Below, in pieces: positions 36,415-43,940 of a stretch of 64,000 bases of DNA (position 1 is its first letter; every line of letters begins with the position of its first letter). A program made the position numbers and the translations under genes. The DNA is from Leclercia adecarboxylata. Lineage in GTDB: Bacteria; Pseudomonadota; Gammaproteobacteria; Enterobacterales; Enterobacteriaceae. Where the stretch lies: assembly GCF_006171285.1 (NCBI RefSeq), contig NZ_CP040889.1:3286001-3350000 (forward strand), in the 5' to 3' direction. The notes beneath the pieces were generated by a model. The model did no database searches. It worked only from the letters and a program-made list of their open reading frames with translations, and was not told the DNA's origin.

Positions 36415-36822
36415 GTGAGGTTGCGTGAAAGTGCAGGGAAGATATTTATGCTCGCAGCTGTGGTCAGCCTGGCGGCGGGTTGTGCGCCGTTACAGCCTTC
36501 TGGTTGCCATAAAACCACCGCGATGGGTAGTTGCAGTTCTGGCCGCTGGGACGATCAGGATGAATGGGGTGCGCAGGCGCGGGGTATTAAGGCGGCAATA
36601 GAGGAAAAAATCGCTGAGCCAGAACGCTGGAAGGGCAAGAAATGCAGGCTGCATATCGAGTTTGCGCAGGATGGCAGGGTTTTGAAGGTGTCTACCAGCG
36701 ATGGCGATAAAGGGTATTGTGAGGCGGTGAAATTGGCGGCCCAAAAAGCGAAGTTTCCGGCTTTTAGTAATCCGGAGGTGTATCGGGATTTTCAGAAGGT
36801 TGGGTTTGATATGCGGGGGTAG
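36415..36822 (+). CDS. TolA C-terminal-domain lipoprotein
   Basis: GTG 36415 (GGGAG upstream) starts a 135-residue protein with signal and lipobox SLAAGC (Cys23). The C-terminal 70 residues (CRLHIEFAQDGRVLKVSTSD, then EVYRDFQKVGFDM) resemble TolA domain III, the site used by TolB, colicins and phage g3p. As a lipoprotein lacking the TolA membrane anchor and long helix it cannot replace TolA. It may act as a decoy or an envelope factor (inference). Confidence 0.65.
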   Translation: MRLRESAGKIFMLAAVVSLAAGCAPLQPSGCHKTTAMGSCSSGRWDDQDEWGAQARGIKAAIEEKIAEPERWKGKKCRLHIEFAQDGRVLKVSTSDGDKGYCEAVKLAAQKAKFPAFSNPEVYRDFQKVGFDMRG

Positions 36823-37100
36823 GTGGGAATTATTGTGGGAATGTCTGATTATGATTCATAAGGGTACATTGTAACATTCAGAATGTTAGCGCTTTAATAA
36901 AACTCGTTCTCATCAGGAGTCATACAATACTTGTTAGGTAAATTAACCCATATTAGTTGTTCTCAGAAATACTAGCTTCGCCAACAACATATTGTAAGTT
37001 ATACAGAAGCAATGTATTGTTCTGTACATTAAATTTACAAAGACAGCAAAGTCTGTGTTTAAATACGGATCTTTCCGTCGCAAAAGCATTGGGCATTTAA
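36823..37100. other. AT-rich intergenic region
   Basis: About 280 bp with no ORF; the GC content drops here and stays low until about 42.4 kb. It should contain the promoter of the DUF4062 gene, but I cannot pick a clear -35/-10 pair. Confidence 0.4.
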
Positions 37101-38363
37101 ATGAGCCGTCCTACATTTTTCATCTCGTCGACGATTTACGATTTCAAAGATCTGAGATCTGCATTAAAGTATTGTCTCGAGGAGCAAGGGGCAATCGTCC
37201 TTGCATCTGAGTTCACTGACTTTCAGAAGCCTTTGGATCAGCATAGCTATGATGCATGTTTGACTGCCATGCAAAAAGCCGACTATTTCGTCCTTCTGAT
37301 CGGCAGCCGCGTCGGTGGTTGGTATGACGAAAGCAACAAAATTAGCATTACCCATCAGGAATATCGGAAAGCCTACGAGCTTCACAAGCAAGGGAAAATG
37401 AAAATCCTTAGCTTTGTTAGGAGCGAGGTATGGCAATACCGTGAGCAGCGCAATGAGTTGAAGAAGCTTTTGAAGGATGAAGCTGTTGATCTTTCACTTA
37501 GTCAGCATTTACTCAATGCTCCAAGCAAATTTGCATCTGATGCTGAAGCACTCGCGAATTTCATCAATGAAGTTGGTCGAAACGCAGAAACGAAAAAAGC
37601 GCTTAGGGAAGGCTCCCCGCTTCCTACAGGTAATTGGATACACACGTTTTCCAATTTTCGAGATATTTGGAACGTTGTTCAGTCTCAGGTTCTCACGGGG
37701 TTGCCTGTAGATAATCTTGCATTTAGGCGTCTCTTAGCGCGGGAACTGACAGAGATCCTTAAGTCGGGGCTAGTGAAGTTCAGAGAAGAAGCCGTTTACT
37801 CCCCTATAAATACTGTTGTCAACTTCCACAGAGAGCATAAACTTACGCTTGAGGGCCGTAACAACCAACGTTCAGTGATTAGCCGTAAGCATTGGAATCA
37901 AATGTCGACGTTTGGTATTCACCTATTGGGTGATCGGTTTCAGAGTCAAATAGTCGATCGGGCACTTGAGACAAGTCATTTTCTATATTTCGATCAAAAA
38001 ATTAATGGTTTCGTCGAAACATCTGTGTATGAAGCGTTATTTAAACTTCAGACTGAAATGCGGTCCCTCAATCGAGTAAATGCGACAGATGTGTTATCGG
38101 TGATTTTTGAAAACTCACCAGCCCAAAGGGGGGACACGGGCGACTCTATCGACATAGATACAACCAAGCTCCTTGCTTTCCTACATCTTATGGACCGATG
38201 GTCAAACGTTGTTCAGCTAAGCCAAGCGATTCTTAAACATCTTTACGGAAACGACTTCGTTATGCCATATCTTCGGCCACGCTCACCAATAGCAGATATG
38301 AATGAATTGATTGCAGCAGAATCTCCGTCCGATGAAGATATCTTAAAATACTTGGAAGTATAG
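37101..38363 (+). CDS. DUF4062-domain protein (TIR-like fold), candidate defence gene
   Basis: This is a 420-residue protein. The first about 105 residues form DUF4062: FFISSTIYDFKDLR (7-20), CLTAMQKADYFVLLIGSRVG (53-72) and SITHQEYRKA with Glu87, the pattern of a Rossmann/TIR-like domain found in NLR-type and defence proteins. Residues 106-420 are mostly helical with no recognised motif. Base composition is well below that of the flanking FHL genes. No immunity or sensor partner is certain; the Abi-alpha-like gene is next. Confidence 0.7.
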   Translation: MSRPTFFISSTIYDFKDLRSALKYCLEEQGAIVLASEFTDFQKPLDQHSYDACLTAMQKADYFVLLIGSRVGGWYDESNKISITHQEYRKAYELHKQGKMKILSFVRSEVWQYREQRNELKKLLKDEAVDLSLSQHLLNAPSKFASDAEALANFINEVGRNAETKKALREGSPLPTGNWIHTFSNFRDIWNVVQSQVLTGLPVDNLAFRRLLARELTEILKSGLVKFREEAVYSPINTVVNFHREHKLTLEGRNNQRSVISRKHWNQMSTFGIHLLGDRFQSQIVDRALETSHFLYFDQKINGFVETSVYEALFKLQTEMRSLNRVNATDVLSVIFENSPAQRGDTGDSIDIDTTKLLAFLHLMDRWSNVVQLSQAILKHLYGNDFVMPYLRPRSPIADMNELIAAESPSDEDILKYLEV

Positions 38364-38389
38364 TTTGTGGTGATTAACGAATAGTTGCA

Positions 38390-38449
38390 CGGACATTTGA
38401 TCTGCAAACCATTTTTGCTGCAGTAGAAAGAGGCAGCTTAACAAAATAG
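38390..38449 (+). pseudogene. Possible remnant of a LysR-family HTH
   Basis: In the gap before the next gene one frame reads RTFDLQTIFAAVERGSLTK and then stops. This looks like residues 2-20 of a LysR regulator (FDLQ..F.AV..RGSLT.AA). It is too short to be a gene and is probably a footprint of rearrangement. Confidence 0.45.
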
Positions 38450-38479
38450 GTAAATTTAGAATTATATAATGGAGACAAG

Positions 38480-39271
38480 ATGATAGATGAGAGTGCGAAA
38501 GCTATAGCCGAAAAGCTCGCTGTTCCTGTTTATGAAGATGCTCTGCGGCCTTTTACTAAAGAATTATCCAAAGGACTAGTCTCTATTGCCAGAATGGTAA
38601 ATTCTGGAGTATTTCTAGTAGAAGACAGTGTCCATGCGATGACAAGCGTCTTGCGGATGACAGCTGAGAACCTGGCACTATTACCACCCAAGCAAATTTC
38701 ATTCGATAGGCCAAGGGTTGCTCTACAGGCTCTAAATGAGGCCAAATTTGCAATAAATGAAGATGAAATACAGCGACTTTTTTCAAATTTAATATCCACA
38801 AGTCTAGACAAGAAAACTTCAGGGATTGCTCATCCGGCGTACATCGAAATAATCAAGCAGATCCAGTCGGATGAGGCTAGGATTCTGCGGTTTATGTTTA
38901 ATAAAGAAACCCACAGAAAAGGTCATGCCCCAATAATTGATATAGTCCAACAAAATTCTGAAGATAGTAACTTCAGAATCACATCAACTACGCCGGAAGT
39001 AAACCTAATTTGTGAAGATGCTGAATGTGATAACTCCGAAAATTCAGTTATGTATTTTTCTAATTTGAAACGGTTAGGTTTGCTTATTCCCACAGCAGGA
39101 ACTTCTTTCCCAAAGGAAGAACATGAAAGAATTTTTTTATCAGATAAAGCAAAAAAAATATGTAGTCAAAATTCGCATTTAGATAGAGTCTCTTATACAA
39201 ACAGCCAATATAGTTTTACAGGCTTTGGTGGAAACTTTGTCGGTTCGTGTATTGGCAGACATAGCATTTAA
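38480..39271 (+). CDS. DUF4393 / Abi-alpha-like protein
   Basis: This 263-residue protein starts MIDESAKAIAEKLAVPVYED, with the DUF4393 features ALRPFTKELSKGL, then INEDEIQRLFSNLISTSLDK and HPAYIEIIKQIQSDEARILR (about 95-138), and a C-terminal FTGFGGNFVGSCI. Related proteins are annotated as abortive-infection alpha proteins. The low GC matches the neighbours. SD GGAGAC precedes the ATG. Its role is unproven. Confidence 0.65.
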   Translation: MIDESAKAIAEKLAVPVYEDALRPFTKELSKGLVSIARMVNSGVFLVEDSVHAMTSVLRMTAENLALLPPKQISFDRPRVALQALNEAKFAINEDEIQRLFSNLISTSLDKKTSGIAHPAYIEIIKQIQSDEARILRFMFNKETHRKGHAPIIDIVQQNSEDSNFRITSTTPEVNLICEDAECDNSENSVMYFSNLKRLGLLIPTAGTSFPKEEHERIFLSDKAKKICSQNSHLDRVSYTNSQYSFTGFGGNFVGSCIGRHSI

Positions 39272-39514
39272 GTAGTCAATAAGCTGTGTCGGTTATCCAA
39301 GATATAGCGATCATAATTCGCTCACAGCAGACCTCGGATGCTTTAGGCTTCCTGTTAGTGACATGAGTGGAAGCAGAAATTCTAATACAGTGTAAGATTT
39401 AAATAAGAAATTTAAAATTGGTAATTAGGATTTGATTAAATTTTCGTTATTCCCATTTATACTAGTGAACTATATAATCAATGTGCTGATGGTTATTATT
39501 TAACGGAGGGGGAA

Positions 39515-40390
39515 ATGAGGTTATCACGATCGCTGTGCAAAGTTGTTGGGGACGCCATAGCTAATACAGGATCACATGCAGCGTTAGAATCACTCTTTTT
39601 CTCCGCTGGCGCTCCCGGTGCTCCGCCACAAGGATCTCATGGTACAAAGTGGAAGGACTGGCTGTACCTATCTGGACAGGACACGGAAACAGATAGCCTT
39701 TCCGTTTTAGGTGGGGTCATCGAAGAGTTTATGGATGTTCCTCCAAAAGAAGAAACCCCCGAATTTTTTGAATGGTTTGAAAAAAGAGCAAGAATTGAAG
39801 TTGCGTTACATGATAACGGTTTTCGATATTATCGTTTTGGACGGATATTACCTTTGGGCCACATCCCAACAGATGAAATCCTAAATATAGGGTCGGCAAG
39901 CAACACGCACCAGCCGGTTATGCCTGAGAAAATAGAGGTTTTACTGGAAAGATTGGTTAAAGGTTTGCAGCGAGCAATGCATCCTCTCACACATCGTAGG
40001 AAAGGAAGTCAAACTTTAACCTTCAATAATGAATACGATGTTCAAGATTTACTTCATTCATTATTGAGGCCATGGATTCAGGATATACGTTCAGAAGAAT
40101 TTACCCCTAGTTATGCTGGTTCTAGCACCAGAATGGATTTCCTTTTGCCTGCGCATAAACTTGTTCTTGAAACAAAAATTGTTCGTGATCGTAGTCATGC
40201 AAAAAAAATAGGTGACGAACTTATAATTGATATTGAGCATTACAGACGACATATTGATTGCAGGAATTTGTGGTGTGTTATATACGACCCCAATAAATAT
40301 ATAACGAATTCACAAGGGCTTAAATCTGACTTGGAAGGGGAACGTTCAAGCAAAGACGGAGAAGTCACAGTTAAAGTGTATGTAATCTAA
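39515..40390 (+). CDS. PD-(D/E)XK nuclease-superfamily protein
   Basis: The 291 residues include a C-terminal nuclease-like core: Glu173 in FNNEYDVQDLLHSLL, Asp208 in SSTRMDFLLP, and Glu219-x-Lys221 in LVLETKIVRD, followed by IIDIEHYRRHIDCRNLWCVI and YDP. The N-terminal 150 residues are unassigned and include AGAPGAPPQGSHGTKWKDWL. A complete catalytic set suggests an active DNA or RNA nuclease. GGAGGG lies about five bases before the ATG. Confidence 0.7.
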   Translation: MRLSRSLCKVVGDAIANTGSHAALESLFFSAGAPGAPPQGSHGTKWKDWLYLSGQDTETDSLSVLGGVIEEFMDVPPKEETPEFFEWFEKRARIEVALHDNGFRYYRFGRILPLGHIPTDEILNIGSASNTHQPVMPEKIEVLLERLVKGLQRAMHPLTHRRKGSQTLTFNNEYDVQDLLHSLLRPWIQDIRSEEFTPSYAGSSTRMDFLLPAHKLVLETKIVRDRSHAKKIGDELIIDIEHYRRHIDCRNLWCVIYDPNKYITNSQGLKSDLEGERSSKDGEVTVKVYVI

Positions 40391-40677
40391 TGAGCGTCTG
40401 TACGTCATCATTGACATTACCCATTTTATTACACGTCTGTGATAAGTTAAATGTATAGTGGAAAGCGATATCTTCTATTCTTACTTAACTGATATGCATG
40501 CTTCCTGAGCGACTACTTCGTGCTAGAAGCAGGAACTGCAGATTTAAACGAAGCACAATGACTAATGGTGCAATATGAGCCAGATAATTCCGATGTGAAT
40601 GCCTAAGAGTTGTTATAATAAGCATAATGTTTTAAAAATTTATGAATTTTTACATTTAACTTAATTGAGAGGTGATA
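40391..40677. other. Intergenic region before the membrane protein gene
   Basis: About 290 AT-rich bases with stop codons in all frames; I see no RNA gene or repeat in it. Confidence 0.35.
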
Positions 40678-42219
40678 ATGGGTGCCAATGGTTCTTTAGC
40701 AGTCTTCGCCATACTTCTTGCATGGTTTACTCTTTTAACAGAGGAGAAACGTGTTGATTTGAAATTACGAATATCTAAACTTAATATTTTATTTATTATT
40801 TTTTTAATATTGACAATCTTGGTGGTTATATATTCTAAGGTTTTGATAAAGATTTTCCCTGTAAAACCTATACCTTGGGTATTAGGTTTTAACGAAGATA
40901 CATTGTCTTTTAGTTGTCTTTGTATCATAATTGCATTTTTTGGAATTAAGATCCTTGGCAAACGAGTACCAAAAGCAAATCTCACCTATTGGATCACCGT
41001 TTCGGAAAAATATCTTCGCGCAAAAAAAATAGAACAACTGGGATATCTTTTTGATAAATACCATGAGCAATTATTCGATATAATTAGTAATAAAAAATGG
41101 TATGTACGCGTACACTTTTACTTAAATCCTTCATTGTTTTCTATGGTTGTAGATAAGGAAAATATAAAAAAAATACGATTCAGAAAAATCAGGAAGTTTC
41201 TGTCAAAGTTTTTTCCTTATAAAGACAAAAACCAAGAAGTCATTCAGCTAAATATATCTAAGCTTCTGAAGTCAAAATTTTTTGCCCATCATTTAATTGA
41301 TACTCATCCTCACGTAGCAATCAAGGCTACCTGTCTAAGGTTTAAGGATAATAATGAATATAATACAAGTTTATTTATGTATTTAATATCTAACCCAAAT
41401 AGCATTATGTATAGAGAGTTACGAGATAACCAAAATCGATCACATACCGGGGAGTATGAACTTGACGAAAGTAATGCCTTACTTAATTTTTATTTAAATG
41501 ATATTCGTACGGCGATAGATGTAGCGATATGGAAACCTGTAGGTGATTATGTAATTAGCTACATTAAGAAACAGAAAGGAAATTCTAACTTTTACAATCA
41601 ATCGGATAATTACTTTTCAAGTAGTGATGAGCGTTGGGAGTGCCCAATTTTCGCTGGGTTGGTTTTTTTCGATGTCATGGTATCTACAGCTATATTCAAA
41701 CGTTCAAAATATCATATGTGGCTCATGTACTATCGTCTTTTTTTAAAGGAGATTCTTGAGAGCCATGAAATATCTTGTAGCATAGATATTAATAGAGAGT
41801 TTCCCATGCGATTTGATTATCTAATGTATGAGTTAATCTATAATTGCAATATATGGGTAGGTGCGACAGAACACCTGAACTATGATGGTAGGACAAGAGA
41901 AGAAATAGAGCAATCTCCTGAGTACGTTGCCTCTACTACTTTGGGGGAAATGATGTTTCTGATCATTGCTTCAGACAAATTGCAAAAGAAGCAAAAAATA
42001 TATTTTTTAGAGATCGTCATTAAAAGAATGAACTCCCTTGATCAAAATAAAAAGAGTTTTTACTCTGAAGAAATTTTCAACAATCTTATCCGGCCGTACT
42101 CTTTTGCAGCCGTTGATACAAATGCAGTAAATGAATTATGGCAACTTTATAAAGGTGTTGATCATGTTCTAAAAAATGAAAGTTCAACTTTTGAAGTTGA
42201 ACTTTCAAAAATACATTAG
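40678..42219 (+). CDS. Unknown large membrane-anchored protein
   Basis: ATG 40678 (GAGAGG five bases upstream) gives 513 residues; GTG 40672 is an alternative. Three transmembrane helices are likely at about 5-20, 33-53 and 76-92, followed by a soluble region of about 420 residues rich in Lys, Tyr and aromatic residues. I recognise no family. Low GC and position after the nuclease gene put it in the same island. The last codons contain a perfect 13-bp inverted repeat that works as a terminator hairpin on the opposite strand. Confidence 0.65.
   Translation: MGANGSLAVFAILLAWFTLLTEEKRVDLKLRISKLNILFIIFLILTILVVIYSKVLIKIFPVKPIPWVLGFNEDTLSFSCLCIIIAFFGIKILGKRVPKANLTYWITVSEKYLRAKKIEQLGYLFDKYHEQLFDIISNKKWYVRVHFYLNPSLFSMVVDKENIKKIRFRKIRKFLSKFFPYKDKNQEVIQLNISKLLKSKFFAHHLIDTHPHVAIKATCLRFKDNNEYNTSLFMYLISNPNSIMYRELRDNQNRSHTGEYELDESNALLNFYLNDIRTAIDVAIWKPVGDYVISYIKKQKGNSNFYNQSDNYFSSSDERWECPIFAGLVFFDVMVSTAIFKRSKYHMWLMYYRLFLKEILESHEISCSIDINREFPMRFDYLMYELIYNCNIWVGATEHLNYDGRTREEIEQSPEYVASTTLGEMMFLIIASDKLQKKQKIYFLEIVIKRMNSLDQNKKSFYSEEIFNNLIRPYSFAAVDTNAVNELWQLYKGVDHVLKNESSTFEVELSKIH
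42178..42206 (-). terminator. Minus-strand terminator inside the 3' end of the membrane protein gene
   Basis: Minus strand GAAAGTTCAACTT-CAA-AAGTTGAACTTTC (13-bp perfect stem) is followed by ATTTTTTAG. It is placed to end transcription from the minus-strand gene at 42447-42902. Confidence 0.7.
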
Positions 42220-42250
42220 AGAATTAATAGCTTATAGCATTATATTCATC

Positions 42251-42279
42251 CATCACCTGCACAATATAGGCAGGTGATG
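42251..42279. repeat. Inverted repeat of unknown role
   Basis: CATCACCTGC / GCAGGTGATG form a perfect 10-bp stem with a 9-base loop between the convergent genes. There is no T tract on either side, so it is not a typical terminator. Confidence 0.5.
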
Positions 42280-42446
42280 TCCTGCTTCCAGTTAACCTAT
42301 CGAACAAAAAACATATTGTTTAAGTATAACAATAATGACAACTTCCGATCTTCGCTCTCTGTAGACCTTCATTGTTTAATAAAGGAGCTCGCCACAGCCC
42401 CTTCACCATCTTTGAATAGAAAGCCTTTACCAACTTACAGCCACAC

Positions 42447-42902
42447 TCAGTGCATCGTAATATAAGGCTCCTTCACAAACTCATCCAACAACCAGACCAG
42501 ATCATGCAGCAGTCCCGCCAGTTCTTTCTCAACGCTGGCGGCCAGTGTGCCACCCAAAATGGCCTGCACCAAAGCCAGTGCATAATCAACCTGGGGAGCG
42601 GTATCCTGCCAGCAGTCCGGCATACAGGAGGTGAGTGTTTCCCCCTGGATCAAGTGCGCGAGAAGGTGCCGCGGGAGATCCGCATCGCAAAGTTCACGCA
42701 ACTGGCGCAGGGCGTGCAGCAGACGTTCGCAGAGCGCAGTGCGGGATGAACTGTCGTCGGTTTCAATCAGTATGCTCACTAGTGCAGCGCAGTGATCGGC
42801 GACCTCAAAGATATCTGCTTCAGCGGTAAGGGGCATGATGGTGAGGTGGTCATTAACAATTTCGTCAGAGTGACAGTAAGTCAGAATCTGGATAGTAGCC
42901 AT
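42447..42902 (-). CDS. Conserved hypothetical protein, paralogue of the 56843 gene
   Basis: ATG 42902 (GAGAGG nine bases upstream) gives 151 residues; ATG 42911 is too close to the SD. It aligns with the product of 56843-57304: DHCAALVSILIETDD against NHCERFAYTLLETDE, TALCERLLHALRQL against LALCARLCACLALL, and LAGLLHDLVWLL against MEGLLYDLVSFY. It is soluble, acidic and helical, without a recognised domain. Its higher GC than the island genes marks the island's right edge. Confidence 0.7.
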   Translation of the reverse strand: MATIQILTYCHSDEIVNDHLTIMPLTAEADIFEVADHCAALVSILIETDDSSSRTALCERLLHALRQLRELCDADLPRHLLAHLIQGETLTSCMPDCWQDTAPQVDYALALVQAILGGTLAASVEKELAGLLHDLVWLLDEFVKEPYITMH

Positions 42903-43195
42903 ATTGGGCATCCTCTCTAAAAAGTCGCTCTGTAGAATTCGGGTTCCTACGCCCGGTTGCGGATGTGCCGCAACGCAGTCACTTTACGAGCCTGATAACG
43001 GGAATAAAAGCGTTAACCCTGAATTACATAGGGTTACTTTGAGGTTTGCGAGGCGCCTTCCAGAAAGGCCATGCCGGGGGCGCTTCGCTTGCCCGGCCTA
43101 CGATACTTGCCGCACCTTCGGCAGCCACAGCGAACACGCCAGAATTGTCATCGTCATAAATCGAAAATTAATACAGATTAGGAAGGGTTGTTAAA
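42903..43195. other. Intergenic region with a REP element
   Basis: It contains a REP-like palindrome near 43072-43103 (GCCGGGGGCGCTTCGCTTGC then CCGGCCTACG) and otherwise no gene. The minus strand near 42947 has GGAACCC, also seen in the leader of the paralogue at 56843. Confidence 0.55.
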
Positions 43196-43717
43196 TCAGC
43201 CAATCTTCCAGAACGGGCGACTGCAGATTTTTTTAACATTCCAGTATTTGACCTGGTTGTTGCCATATTTATTGACGACTTCATCGGAGTTTACGGCCGC
43301 GTCAGGAACAAAGTCTGCAGGGACCTGAACAGCCTTGTTTCCTGAGACGATATAGTAATACTTTCCAGCTTCGGGAATGATTGAGGAGTGAGTACTTTGA
43401 ATGAATTGTCCTGAACTTTCGAGTTGCGACACTGAGTACAGGACATCCGGTTTTACCTTACTTACCACTATGTTCCCTTTAGCCTGAAAAACATTTGAGT
43501 CAAGTTCATAGCGATCGGACATGTCGTAGCAATTATCTTTGCTGTTCAGGGTATAAGAACCCAGATAAATGGTCCCTACATTTCCCGCACGGTTGAGAAC
43601 GTACAAGGTCGCAGCATCTTTTCCCGTGTAGTTATCATAATCAAAAGGTAATACCTTGGCACAACCTGTAAGCCCAACAGAGATAATTGCTAAAGTCAGG
43701 GTTTTATTCAGTTTCAT
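43196..43717 (-). CDS. Hypothetical lipoprotein
   Basis: This 173-residue protein starts with a signal and lipobox (VGLTGCA, Cys19). The middle reads AATLYVLNRAGNVGTIYLGS and YELDSNVFQAKGNIVVSKVK. I do not recognise the family; it is likely outer-membrane-anchored in the periplasm. SD AAGGACGAT precedes the ATG. Confidence 0.65.
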   Translation of the reverse strand: MKLNKTLTLAIISVGLTGCAKVLPFDYDNYTGKDAATLYVLNRAGNVGTIYLGSYTLNSKDNCYDMSDRYELDSNVFQAKGNIVVSKVKPDVLYSVSQLESSGQFIQSTHSSIIPEAGKYYYIVSGNKAVQVPADFVPDAAVNSDEVVNKYGNNQVKYWNVKKICSRPFWKIG

Positions 43718-43940
43718 ATCGTCCTTAATTCCGTGTGATTTTTTTTGTCCCTGTTTAATACAATAATTTTCATTGATTTCAAAGGGTAATACCCATAATT
43801 CCGGGTGTGTAGCGGGGAGGGTTGGGCGGTTTTGGGATTATCCTTAGTGCTGTTTATTGTGCAGGCACCAGCACAAGCCTAATAACAAAACTAAAAAATG
43901 CAGTTCTGTTGGCCTGTGCTGGCGCGACTTAGTCTTCCCC

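Noticed and set aside
42251..42279. Terminator of the 40678 gene
   Set aside because: The stem is perfect but neither side has a T tract; kept as an inverted repeat of unknown role.
34348..43195. Prophage, integrative element or T6SS cluster with integrase and att sites
   Set aside because: I found no integrase, transposase, tRNA, or flanking direct repeats in this stretch; only hcp represents T6SS.
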